Shown: positions 53,610 through 64,000 of the stretch, one piece after another | How the letters are laid out: each line of letters starts with the position of its first letter | How positions within the stretch are numbered: position 1 is the first letter of the stretch | Source: Cristatella mucedo | Lineage: Eukaryota; Bryozoa; Phylactolaemata; Cristatellidae | Direction: 5' to 3' | NCBI GenBank assembly: GCA_009760855.2 | Contig: WPIO01000007.1 | Span: forward strand, 5,431,501-5,495,500 | DNA length: 64,000 nucleotides | The notes under the pieces: model-generated | Told to the model about the DNA's origin: nothing | Seen by the model: only the letters and a program-made list of their open reading frames with translations | The model's database searches: none | Translations under genes and position numbers: made by a program

Positions 53610-55960
53610 CTTTCTAACTCTTGGGGTAATCTAGCAGATCGCTCGACTAGCTTCTTTGTTAGCAAGATAGAGAAGATTAGAGAGTACTCCTAAGGTAAAA
53701 GCATCCTCTCTGGACTTCTCTCCAAAAATATAATCCCAACAGGACTCCTCCACCAATTCATTGCACCTAACAGCTGCATTCAAGCCTGCTACAAGATAGT
53801 TACTTCGTATTAAAGTTGGTCTCCCAAGCTCCGAAGGCTGCTGGCCCTCTAAATAATATTACCTCTGTCCTACTTCTGAGATAGTTCTGCTGGTTTAAAT
53901 AACAAACATAATGAATGCGTCTTTAGCCTCAGGTTATGGTTCTACAGCTTTTTAAAAGATGGTTATTCGGCCACTAATTAAGAAAGTAGCACTAGATTAA
54001 AAGAGCTTAAGCATCCTCTCCTCCTGCGGTGATGTTCATATACAAGACAGCGGAAAGAGCGCTGCCAGACCAGCTAAGCTCTTATATTGAAACTACAAAT
54101 CTTAAAAAAGTAAGTACGATTCTGGTTCTAAAGCTAATAACTCAAAAGAGTCTGCAATGATTTGGATGTATAGAGAACTTCTCAGGAATGCAGGCTTGGG
54201 TCAAGTCTCTCAGCTTGCTTTGCTTAATCTTTCATTTTGCTAATCTTTTTTTTTACTGCAGCGTTCGGTACTATTGATCACCGAGTCCGTTTCGAGCGCC
54301 TCTCATCTCGCCTGGTCATCAATAGCGTTACACTGCAGTTATTCAGATCCTATCTCATTTTTCAAACTTCAGAGTAATGTAATGGTATTTCCGACAAAGC
54401 TCTTCAGAGGAACCACTAAAGTACGGGGTACACCACGGCTCAGTGGCTGGTTCACTTCTTTTCGCAATTTATACTTTCCCTCTTGAGGATAAAATCGCCA
54501 AGTGATATCTAGGCTTTCCCTGATGTGCAACGATGGCACACAGTTGTGCTCATGCTATACCCTACCAAATTTTCAAGACGTCAAGCTATCTAAGCTCTCT
54601 TGCTGCATGTATTACTGACATTCACACACGGATGACAGCAAAGTTTCTCTAGTTGAACGGCGATAAAAATAACTTGCTAGCTATGGGAAAACCTTGCTTG
54701 GCTCAGAAATAGGAAATACAGAGCTCAGCATGGACTGCACCAGTATACCTCCTCTTGCATCTGTACGAAATCTAGCTGTCCTGTTCCAGAGTGATCTTTC
54801 AATAGACGACCGCCTCTGCTCCTCAGCCTACTCTGCCCACTTTCAACTGCGTATATTGTGAAGGTTCGGGCCTGCTTTGACGGTAATAATAATAATAATA
54901 ATAATGTACTTGATAAAGCGCCCCCAGAGAACTTAATCTCTTTTTAGGCGCTTTACATTTGCTGCAAAGGTAAATGCAATTAAATGGTAAGTAAAATCAT
55001 GCTTGAAAAACAAACAAGATGAATAACATGGTTTGGGGTGACATGCACAGGGTCAGCATGCAAATGTGGTTAGTGGCAGCATGCACAGTGTCAGCACGCA
55101 TAAGCACGTGATGGACGAATCATAGCGACCCACTAAATGCTGTCCTAAATAGGTGTGTTTTTAAAATCCTTTTAAATGTGGTCAGGTCAGGGGAAGTTCT
55201 GACGCAGGTCGGGAGGGAGTTCCAGGCTTTGGGAACAGACGGTACGCCATACAGGGACACTAAATACTATTCACAAGTTGGTTCATGTACTTATGCCACT
55301 CCATCTCGACTTGTGTAACTCACTCTTTCAGGTCTGCTGGCCTGCGCTATCAAGCACTAGCAGTTGGTGCAAAACTCTGCTGCCAGACTGGTATGTCGTG
55401 AGGGCCGCAGTTGCCGCATTCCGCCACTTCTCGGCGACCAGCACTGAATCGCAATCAAGCAACATATTTTCTTCAAGGCTTTGTCAGTCAAGCTTCGGCA
55501 CCTTCATTCTTTGGTTCATGCCTACCTATCAGACGACTAATTCCCAACCAGGCTAGGCCGAGTATCATCCGCGTTTCTTATTCATATCGCATCGCTATGC
55601 CTCGAACCAGCCTAAAATCCTACCGAGGCCGTTAGTTTTGTTCGTATGGTTCGTAAAGCGTGGAACTCACTCCCGAATGACGTCAAGACACACCCTGACC
55701 TGACTACATTTAAAAAGAAGTTAAGGGATGCAAATATTCCTAACAGTATTTTCCGGGTCGTTATGATGTGTTCTTTGCCTGCTTAGTGTGGTGGTAACAC
55801 TTTGCTTGTTATAATTGACCATTTAATGCATGTCAGCACTGTACGTACATGTTCTCTTTAACCGTTGGGTCATGCTTACTTTAAAGCATATGTAAAATAG
55901 CTATACAAAGATTAGGTTCACCGGGAGCACTATACAACTATGTTAATATAATTGTCATAA
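53610..55960 (+). mobile_element. LINE-A relative, decayed, split by a nested LINE-A tail
   Basis: LADRSTSFFVSKIEKI-like linker at about 53630, 'FG TIDHRVRFERLSSRLV' (palm A region) at about 54270-54320, then FQSDLSIDD-like words near 54785. After the nested piece (54884-55240) it resumes with TTCACAAGTTGGTTCATGTA, 'LQLVQNSAARLVCREGRSCR' in shifted frames and the AWNSLPNDVKTHPDLTTFKK block near 55660. It ends near 55960. Confidence 0.75.
54884..55242 (-). mobile_element. LINE-A 3' end nested in another LINE
   Basis: (TAA)n tail, GTACTTGATAAAGCGCCCCC, AGAGAACTTAATCTCTTTTT, then the full UTR to GGGAGTTCCAGGCTTTGGGA. Nearly the same as the copy at 60508. Confidence 0.9.
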
Positions 55961-55994
55961 CCTTTCGCCGCTAACTGGAAATGGTTACAGACAA

Positions 55995-56972
55995 GTAATG
56001 TAATGTAATGTATCTCCGTCTGTAACTCCACAAAGTCATAAAGACTATGTGGGTGTTACGCAGGAGAGTTTTGTATAGCCCACTCACAGCCTAAGCGGCT
56101 TTCGGTACGCATTTGGTTGCCAACAGACTTCGTCTCACGCAACAAAAAGAAAGTGGGAAGCATAGAAAAGTCAGGAGAGCAGTTGAGGTAGTGAGTAGCA
56201 TAGAAGTAGCAGCTCAGGACCGCTGAAAAAGATGTGCCACAGTCGGCAGTTGGAGAGTAGTTGTCGTTGCGTAAGAATTGTGGAAGCTAGTTCCACAGTC
56301 TAGGACCTGCAGAGCTAAAGCTTCTGTCGCCAACTGTCTTTAAGCGGAGGAATGGAACAGCTAATTTATTGTCCACACAGGACCTCAGGGCACGAACAGG
56401 CTGAAACTGATGTAGCAGTTCAGCTAGGTACGAAGGAGCGAAGCCGTGGCGGGCCTTGTGGGTCAACGTAAGAACTTTGCTCTGTATCCTTTGCTCAACC
56501 GGCAACCATCCTAGCTCTTTCAGCAAAGGAGACTCGTGCTCAAACCGCTGGGACTTGAAGACCAGCCTTGCAGCCATATTCACAGTCCGCTGTAGTGGCA
56601 TAATAGCTTTCTTTGGCAGCCCAGCCAAAAGGGAATTACAATAATCAAGCCGAGACAGAACTAAAGAGCTAGTTAAATTTTTTGCAAGCCACTGTGGGAG
56701 ACAGCTCCTAATCTTGGATAGGGATCGGGTGTGATGGCTAGCTATAGAGGTAGTCTTCTGAATGAAGCTTTTGAAATTGAGGCAGTTGTCGAACACGACA
56801 CCTATATTACAAGCACATGGTGATGGTCGCACAATAGCATCACCTATTAGAACAGCAAAGCCTTTTAATCCAGCCACACGCTTAGGGTGTCCTATGAGAA
56901 GCAGTTCAGTTTTATCATCATTTAATTTCAGGGTGTTTTCCGACATCCAGGATCGAATGTCGGCAAGGCAAG
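55995..56972 (-). mobile_element. LINE-B, young 5'-truncated copy
   Basis: A 219-codon unbroken minus frame from [20 protein letters not shown] through CLNFKSFIQKTTSIASHHTR, LDYCNSLLAGLPKKAIMPLQ and SPLLKELGWLPVEQRIQSKV to FSSAGPRLWN, then the UTR and an ATGTAATGTAATGTATCTCC tail. Almost the same sequence as 6195-7100. Confidence 0.93.
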
Positions 56973-57630
56973 TGACATGATCAGAATGATCTCACTGGGC
57001 CTTGTCGTAGAGTCTTGACCAGCAGTTGAGTCCATGGTCGGCCATGGCTCTTATACTCATTCACCCATCCATCCATCCTCCTCACCGGCCTCAGTGGCTG
57101 GAGCAGTAATGCTAGGCAGCTGGCCAGCAGCGGAAGCCAGGAAGACTTCGAAATATGAGCAGAAAAAAGTGACATTAGCCGACCCATGGGTTTGCTCGCC
57201 GTTGAATCATAATTACAAGCCGGGTAAGATGATGAGGTAATCGGTTCTAGGATGGACGCAAACGCTCGTTTTCTAAGATGCCGGCTGAGCAGGGTCAAAG
57301 CGGTACGAGAGAGAGCCGGCGACAGCGAGGAGCCTACCTCAAATCGGCTGTCGCCGCTGTTAAATTATGGGGCCCAATTGTGAGACGCCTTGCAGAGCCA
57401 TTTAGCAGTAGGATTGCGGATTGCCAAGTCAGGAACTAACCAGAATTTTCAACTTTGAGAATAATCTCTCGTGCATCTTTGGAAGACGGTAGACTATAAC
57501 GGCAGTTTTTGCCATCCTTTGGCACTCTTTTCGCTATTTAATCAGGCTTCCGGGATTTTGACATAGGGACAGCTCAAAATTCTTGCTTACATTTACTCAA
57601 ATACGTACGAGTGGATCTGCACTGGCCCTG
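56973..57630. other. Intergenic, nothing recognised
   Basis: Short frames on both strands without motifs, between a LINE-B copy and the duplicated element. Confidence 0.4.
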
Positions 57631-57631
57631 A

Positions 57632-58154
57632 TGTTACGGCTCTTCTGCTGCTATTAAAATGAGGTTGTTAAATCAGCTAACCTTTTTAAAACTTTATATG
57701 GAATTGGTTCTTGTTAAGCAATCTAATATGGCCGCCATTATTGCTCATTTTTCTTTTACCAACATTACACTGTGTGTTAGCAGATTAGTCGCTAGTTGCA
57801 GAAACATTTACAATTAATGGATACTGAGTAAAATTCATCGAAAAAAAAGTAACTCTTATCATTATAAAACCAGCAGTGGGGGTGGTAAGCAACTATTTGT
57901 CTTTATTGAGTTACGGAGGTTCAAGGTAAGTACTAAATGAAAGCACTCGCTGGCTCCTTGCATGGGTCCAAGTAAAAAAATTAGACATCAGTTCCTATTA
58001 AAAGAAAATATTTTTTGTTTAAATTTTTGTCTGATTAAATAACTATGTCGGAATGTGTTCAATGACAGTGCCTTTTTCGAAGTCCTTTAAAAGAGACGTT
58101 CCACCTCTGGCCGCCAATCACATAGCACCGCAAATTCGTATGATTTCCTGTCAG
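57632..58154 (+). repeat. ~520-bp duplicated element, copy 1 (with SINE-1 tail)
   Basis: Begins with the last ~50 bp of SINE-1 (GTTACGGCTCTTCTGCTGCT, ATGAGGTTGTTAAATCAGCT) and continues for ~470 bp of unclassified sequence including AATATGGCCGCCATTATTGC and TTGAGTTACGGAGGTTCAAG. Copy 2 is at 61702-62236. Confidence 0.88.
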
Positions 58155-58317
58155 CAGGGGTTGTGGGGTTTGATTGATTGGTATTCAGTGTCTGAAGTGA
58201 TTACAAGCACCAGCTACTTAATACTACTTGGTTAGTTATTAATAGTTAATAATAGCTCGAATTATCTCACAATAATCCAGATTAAACGGGTGTAATTACG
58301 ATTAGGATTATACAATT

Positions 58318-58381
58318 TTTACAGTTAGATTAAGTTCTCTGAGGGCGCTTTATCAAGTGAATTATTATTATTATTATTATG
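58318..58381 (+). mobile_element. LINE-A/SINE-2 3' tail
   Basis: TTAGATTAAGTTCTCTGAGG, GCGCTTTATCAAGTGAATTA and then (TTA)n. Confidence 0.8.
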
Positions 58382-58413
58382 GCACGAAAGAATCTCTGCC
58401 TTCGCGGGTTGTT

Positions 58414-58920
58414 ATGTAATGTATCTCTCCGCCTGTAACTCCACGAAGCCAAGAAGACTAAGTGGGTGCAGGAGAGTTTTCTAGAGCGCACGCAAAGCTT
58501 AAGGAGCTTTCATTATACATTCATGTAGCCAAAAGTCTTTGTCTCCCACAAGAGCGAGAAATTGAGAAACATAGCTGAGTTAGGAAGGTAGCTGAGGTAG
58601 TGAATAGTATGGAAGTAGCATCTCAAGACTGTTGAAAAGAAGGTGCCGCTTTAGGCAGCAGAGAGTAGACGTCGTCGCGAAAGAATTTTGGAAGCGAGTT
58701 CCACAGTCTAGGACTTGCAGTGCAAAACCTTCTGTCGCCAATGATCGTTAAGCGAAGGAATGGCGCAGAGAATTTATTGTCCATACATGACCCGAGGGCA
58801 CGAAGAGGCTGAAAATAATGCAGCAGTTAAGCATGGTATGAAGGAACCAGGCCACAGCAGGCCTTGTGCCTCAGCGTAAGAACTTTAATCTATATTATAT
58901 ATCCGTTGATCAACCGGTTT
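58414..58920 (-). mobile_element. LINE-B 3' end, degenerate
   Basis: ATGTAATGTATCTCTCCGCC, TGTAACTCCACGAAGCCAAG, AGCGAGTTCCACAGTCTAGG and CCTTGTGCCTCAGCGTAAGA in LINE-B order. Confidence 0.85.
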
Positions 58921-59570
58921 TGGGGAGGCTGCTAGCTTTTCCGATTAAGAGCAGGGATTAATTCAGGGATAGAGGAAAGATAAAGCTATTTAAGATGGCT
59001 ACTGCCCGTCAATCGTGACTCGCTAAGAGGTATTAGTAGGTCAAATTACAGTCGTTCATACCATTTTATGACTGTGAAAGGAAATAAGATTGTCAAACTG
59101 TATTGATAGTATCTTGAGTAGTATCTCGAAGCATCTTTGTCAGTATATTTTAAACTATAAGTACTTTTCAACATGCACTCAATAGAATGTGGTGCACATC
59201 ACACATAATTAGGACAAATTAAAAAATGGTGAAATACCAAAAAGGTAGCAAAGAACAATGGCCCATACGGATGCAAAACAATCGAAAAAAGGACAGCATA
59301 TATTTTTGAGTTATTCTGTGCAATAGGGAAGCGCTAGCTTTGCTGAAGCTGATGATGCGAAACTTTGTTTTATGTGATTTTATGAAGCCCGAGTTTGGAA
59401 TTCACCAGGTAAAAGAAAAACCTGAGGTTATCTGCCGAGTTGATGGTTCTTTGGGCTTCCAGAATGTTACCCGGCTATAGAGTCTTTCTCTTTAAAGCTT
59501 TGTTCAAGCTCCACGGATAGTAACAATGTTCCTTCATTTTTATGACAGAATCATTTCTACCATCCTCCCT
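58921..59570. other. Intergenic, nothing recognised
   Basis: AT-rich, no motif-bearing frame. Confidence 0.4.
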
Positions 59571-59581
59571 CTCTCTCTCTC

Positions 59582-59742
<161 letters not shown>

Positions 59743-60082
59743 CATGCGCGTTTGTCTATGCACGTGTTGGTTGCATTTCTCACCAAAAGGCATGCCTCCC
59801 TGCAACGCTCGCGGGACGCACGCCCATCAAGGCCGCTTGCAATAAGTAGCTCTCAAGCCCGAGAGCGTGCAAAAAACCAAGTAAAGCTCGTATATGACGA
59901 AAAGGTCAATTCAAGTAGACATCCAATGTGTATGGTGGACATGAGTGACGTAGGAAGCGCTGGAAGGGCAACATTTGTGCCAGGTGGCGGATAGTTAGCA
60001 CCTTCTTGGAGGGCAAACTTACTGTGGATTGGATCGTGAAAAGCGAACAAACCGCTAGCACCGTGACCCTTTCATGGCATTA

Positions 60083-60088
60083 TTTATT
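60083..60088 (-). promoter_or_regulatory. Polyadenylation signal AATAAA of the second GH1 gene
   Basis: AATAAA on the minus strand lies about 67 nt beyond the stop codon of the partial GH1 exon, a normal position for a metazoan cleavage/polyadenylation signal. Confidence 0.55.
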
Positions 60089-60154
60089 CGGCCCAGTCAC
60101 AGCCAACACGTTTCTAGCAAATTAGCAGTAGGTTCACTTCAGAGCACTTTGAAA

Positions 60155-60456
60155 CTAACGGCCAAGGCCAAACGCCAGAGCGATGGCGGAAGCTGCAGGC
60201 CAGAGGAACTGGCAACTTGATAATGTCAGGCCGCGTGAAGGCGTGGTGGTTCCTGTCGCCGGATCGATGAAACCGTTGTCTTGAATCAATTTGGTGAGAT
60301 AGGCGACAGACCTTTTTGGTATACGTTTCCTATCAGGATCGTTGAAATCGACGTAATGCAGGCCGAATCTTTCGGTGTAGCCCTCCGCCCACTCGAAGTT
60401 GTCCATCAATGACCATGCCGTGTATCCAATGACGCTGCATTTGTCCTTCAAGATCG
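60155..60456 (-). CDS. Second GH1 gene, last exon only (partial)
   Basis: 302 nt that start after a TTTTTCCAG acceptor in phase 1, exactly like exon 8 of the complete gene. It encodes [20 protein letters not shown], then [45 protein letters not shown] and a diverged tail ending [16 protein letters not shown] and TAG. The catalytic-domain part is very close to the downstream paralogue; the tail differs. The hydrophobic end after [12 protein letters not shown] looks like a GPI signal. No ITENG-type exon is visible between 60457 and 64000, so the rest of the gene lies outside the window, or this is an orphan duplicated exon. Confidence 0.9.
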
Positions 60457-60507
60457 CTGGAAAAACGCAATAGAAAAATCTCCTACGTAACACTGACTTT
60501 CTCCTTA

Positions 60508-60870
60508 ATAATAATAATAATAATATTGCACTTGATAAAGCGCCCTCAGAGAACTTAATCTCTTTCTAGGCGCTTTACATTTGCTGCAAAGTGATACGCA
60601 ATAGAATAGTAAGTAAAATCATGCTTGAAAAACAAACAAAATGAATAACATGGTTAGGGGTTACATGCACTGGGTCAGCATGCAAATGTGGTTAGTGGCA
60701 GCATGAACAGTGTCAGCACGCATAAGCACATCGAGGACGAATCACAAGGACCCACTAAATGCTGTCCTAAATAGGTATGTTTTTAAGTTTCTTTTAAATG
60801 TGGTCAGGTCAGGGGATGTTCTGATGCAGGTCGGGAGGGAGTTCCAGGCTGTGGGAGCATACGAGCATCC
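60508..60870 (-). mobile_element. LINE-A 3' end fragment
   Basis: (TAA)n tail, TTGCACTTGATAAAGCGCCC, AGAGAACTTAATCTCTTTCT and the UTR to GGGAGTTCCAGGCTGTGGGA. It lies just upstream of the acceptor of the partial GH1 exon, so probably in that gene's last intron. Confidence 0.9.
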
Positions 60871-61007
60871 TTGTGGCTTTCTCTAGTTACAGACGTAGAT
60901 GCATTCATTACTATCCACTCTTTAAAGTTGTCTCGCACACATTTCACACAATCCCACGACATCCCGCAAGCAGCGTAGTGTCGCTTCCTTTCAGGTCCAA
61001 TTACCGT

Positions 61008-61100
61008 CATAATAAGAATAATAGTATTACAATAAAAATAATAATAAATTTGTATAACACCCTCGGAGAACTTAATTTCTTTATAGGCAGTTTACATATG
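61008..61100 (-). mobile_element. LINE-A/SINE-2 tail fragment
   Basis: AATAAAAATAATAATAAATT, CCCTCGGAGAACTTAATTTC and TTTATAGGCAGTTTACATAT. Confidence 0.7.
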
Positions 61101-61591
61101 CTGTCGTACACCCGAGCACCCCGAGAAGTCAATTGATATCAATGATGGGGTTGGTGCAAAGAATGAGACCAATATAAGACAGTGGACAGGGTAGATAGGC
61201 CATGGTAATTGAAGCTGGTTCAGAGGCAATATTTCCTGATATTTTTATAATTTAATAATAATTTTGATAATTTTGAATGCACTAGAGTCCTACAAAGGCA
61301 AACCATTGCTGGTTTGCTATCCGGTGCTGACCAATGACAGGAGAGCCCTCTGTAATTAAAAGAAATTAGTCCTTAAGATTTTTGTAATGAAATAAGTGCC
61401 AAATATGACAGTGGACTGGGTAGATAGGCCATGGTACTTGAAACTAGTTCAGAAACATTATCTTCCGTTCACTTAGATTGCAAGATTGCACGTCATTGAG
61501 GCGACCTCACCAGCCGAGATTTTTCGCCTGCCTTTGGTTTAACTAATGCGACTTGACGCAGCGTTCACCATTCAGCACGGCAATTTAATTC

Positions 61592-61752
61592 ATGTGCCTC
61601 AATAGCTCAATAAGGTAAGGTGCTCGCTTGTCACGACGAAGGTCGCAGGTTCGAATTCTGCAATGGGCAATCCGCTGCCAAATGCAAGCGGTGGTGACAG
61701 CCGTTACGGCTCTTCTTCTGCTATTAAAATGAGGTTGTTAAATCTACTAAAC
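61592..61752 (+). mobile_element. SINE-1, tRNA-derived
   Basis: CAATAGCTCAATAAGGTAAG (A-box side), AGGTTCGAATTC (B-box), AATGCAAGCGGTGGTGACAG and a tail that leads directly into duplicated element copy 2. Confidence 0.82.
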
Positions 61753-62236
61753 GTTTTAAAATTTAAAATTTTTAAAATTTTTTATGGAATTGGTTCTTGT
61801 TAAGCAATCTAATATGGCCGCCATTATTGCTCATTTTTCTTTTACTAGCATTACACGGTGTGTTAACAGATTAGTCGCTAGTTACAGAAAAATTTACAAT
61901 TAATAGATATCGAGGAAAATTCACCGGAAAAAAGTAACTCTTATCATTCTTAAACCAGCAGAGGGGGTGGTAAGCAACTATTTGTCTTTATTGAGTTACG
62001 GAGGTTCAAGGTAAGTACTAAGTGAAAGCACTCGCTAGCTCCTTGCATGAGTCCCAGTCAATAAATTAGACATCAGTTCCTATTAAAAGAAAATATATTT
62101 TGTTGTAATTTTTTTTTGATTAAATAACTATGTCAGAATGTGTTCGATGACGGTGCCTTTTCGAAGTCTTTTAAAAGAAGTTCCACCTCTGGCCGCCAAT
62201 CACACAGCACCGCAAATTCGTAGGATTTCCCGTCAG
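61702..62236 (+). repeat. ~520-bp duplicated element, copy 2
   Basis: Same order and near-same sequence as copy 1: AATATGGCCGCCATTATTGC, TTACGGAGGTTCAAGGTAAG, TTAAATAACTATGTCAGAAT and CCACCTCTGGCCGCCAATCA. Here the complete SINE-1 precedes it. The similarity stops at CGTCAG. Confidence 0.88.
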
Positions 62237-63010
62237 TCCCAAAGCCAGCTGTCAGCTACTTTGTCACCTTAAAGGATTGAATAGTTTTCTAGCGTGCCTG
62301 ATCTAGAGAAAGTTTAGAAAATGGACGATCAAATTTTTTGATAGCGAATTTATTTTAGTTCTTCAAATTGGAATAATATTGAATGACACTCATGCTGCAG
62401 TCTCTCCCTATCACTGTTGTGCGTTGGCTGAGAGCTATCACGCGTAATTATACAGATTAGGTGCAAAGATAAGACTTTTGTATGCAATGGTATACAAGAG
62501 GTCTATTACGTATCCGAAATCTAAGCAGAGAGTAAAGTTCGACCTTTTCTGCAAAAAGGTCACCAGAAGAAGCACGAGCGAGCGGGTGAACGAAGTTTGC
62601 TCACTCTGTACGCCTTCTTCTTCAGTTGGTACAACGCGCACAGTCACCGACTTGGTGGACAAAGCGAGTTTTCTTGACGTGGCGTGCACATAGGAACGAA
62701 TCGGCTGTAGCAAACGTAGCAACCTTTTTATCTACCTGCGTCTCAGTCCAGCTACTTTTTGAAACCCACTGCCCTGGGATCTTACGAAGACCATTTCTGA
62801 ATGCAAACAAAAGCTTCGTCATCAAAGTCTCGGCACTGTGCAGTTGTGAGAGCACTGCTGAGCAGCCTGTCAAACCTGAGAACAATTCTCATCCTTTTAA
62901 AAGTGCCTCCATGTCAGGAAAATTTGTCGAAGGACTCTGCTTCAGCCATGCTGCAAGCACATATTAGTACATCCCACGTCGTTAGCAGCTCTTCGTTAGA
63001 CAAAGAAGTC
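62237..63010. other. No gene recognised
   Basis: A 113-codon plus frame (62626-62967) and opposing frames show no motif and no splice support. Confidence 0.4.
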
Positions 63011-63021
63011 AATTCCAAAAT

Positions 63022-63352
63022 GTAATGTAATATATCTCCGTCTGTAACTCCACAAAGTCATAAAGACCATGTGGGTGTTACGAAGGAGAGTTTTGTATAG
63101 CCCACTCACAGCCTAAGCGGCTTTCGGAACGCATTCAGTAGCCAACAGACTTCGTCTCACGCAACCAAGAGAAAGTGGGAAGCATAGCCGAGTCAGGAGA
63201 GCAGTTGAGGTAGTGAGTAGCATGTAAGTAGCAGCTCAGGACCGCTGAAAAGGATGAGCCATTGTCGGCAGTTGGAGAGTAGTTGACGTTGCGTAAGAGT
63301 TGTAGAAGCGAGTTCCACAGTCTAGGACCTGCAGAGCTAAAGCTTCAGTCCG
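63022..63352 (-). mobile_element. LINE-B 3' end fragment
   Basis: AATGTAATATATCTCCGTCT, GTAACTCCACAAAGTCATAA, GCCTAAGCGGCTTTCGGAAC and GAGTTCCACAGTCTAGGACC; cut at AGCTTCAGT. Confidence 0.9.
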
Positions 63353-63787
63353 AAAGAAGTGTAAGATGAATTAATCACTTCATAGGCAGACTCCGTTGGA
63401 GTATTGTTTCTTCTTCTCCTCCAGCACACACTCCGAAAGCTCTGCAACTGTCTAGCCACCGTTTATCTCTGTATGGTTTTCATCATTAATGCTATCGTGC
63501 TCACAAGTCTCGCAACAGCGATTTTCTCGACCGCACAGGTTAATCTTACACTATGGGCGATAATTTAATTAAACTGGAATAAATTTACTAGCGCTCAACT
63601 TGGCCAATATGATCTTGCAGTCCGTTCACCCGGAAAAATCTTTAACTTAAAAAAAAATGACGGTTAACTGACTATCATCCTCACTTGATCATCGGCAGAA
63701 GGGAAACAGTGCCTATTACAGCCACTTCCAGGACTCGGATCCAGGACCAGGGTCGTGAAGTGTGACCACTGTGATCTCCGGGGCAAT

Positions 63788-63978
63788 AGTCGGGCTGAAA
63801 AGCTTATACACAGCACAGCTTGGACAGAGCATGCACTTGAAAGACTTTCTGTGTTGCCAACTTCTCATAAATTTTAGTTTGTTAGTCGGGCTGAAAAGTT
63901 TATACACAGCACAGCTTGGACAGAACATGTACTTGCAAGACTTTCTGTGTTGCCAACTTCTCATAAATTTAGTTTGTT
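63788..63978 (+). repeat. Tandem duplication, 106-bp unit, about two copies
   Basis: AGTCGGGCTGAAAAG, TATACACAGCACAGCTTGGA and TGTGTTGCCAACTTCTCATA recur 106 bp apart with a handful of differences. A third start (GTTAGTACTTTAATGG) breaks off. Confidence 0.95.
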
Positions 63979-64000
63979 AGTACTTTAATGGTCAGAGTAA

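Overview
This is animal (metazoan) nuclear DNA. It has short protein-coding exons with GT-AG introns, no bacterial-style gene packing, long runs of simple sequence, and many decayed non-LTR retrotransposons and tRNA-derived SINEs. It looks like a repeat-rich invertebrate or basal-deuterostome genome, but I cannot fix the phylum from the sequence alone.

The only host gene I can reconstruct in full is on the minus strand from 42745 down to 10245. It is an eight-exon glycoside hydrolase family 1 (GH1) gene of the beta-glucosidase / lactase-phlorizin hydrolase / klotho-like type. The exons are 42568-42745, 37065-37195, 34163-34420, 27433-27616, 24029-24271, 18321-18450, 17874-18058 and 10245-10582. 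They join in frame (1647 nt) to a predicted 548-residue secreted or membrane-anchored enzyme with both catalytic glutamates. The start sits in a GC/CpG-rich block at about 42.0-43.0 kb. A second GH1 gene lies upstream on the same strand. Only its last exon (60155-60456) is in the window, so this is a head-to-tail GH1 cluster whose other exons lie beyond 64000.

Nearly everything else is repeats. LINE family 'A' (L2/CR1-like, ending in a conserved hairpin and an ATT-type tail) and LINE family 'B' (L2/CR1-like, ending in an ATACAT/ATGTA-type tail) occur as many 5'-truncated copies. The best B copies are at 6195-7915, 13895-16760 and 55995-56972. There are two tRNA-derived SINE groups, and one of them carries the LINE-A 3' hairpin as its own tail. 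I also see a Ty3/Gypsy pol relic (38985-39600), a possible restriction-endonuclease-type LINE C-terminus (11757-12030) and LTR-like fragments.

Notable satellite-like structures lie inside the GH1 introns: a ~170-bp tandem repeat that flips orientation half way (24740-26340), a degenerate TTTAGGG telomere-like array (10858-11293), a 21-bp minisatellite (22980-23350), and long (TA)n and (GA)n runs. Other structural signals are two perfect hairpins (28301-28344; 45657-45718), a twin module of promoter-type motifs in intron 1 (41330-41640), and a ~520-bp element present twice about 4.07 kb apart (57632 and 61702). I found no tRNA or rRNA gene, CRISPR array or prokaryotic operon.
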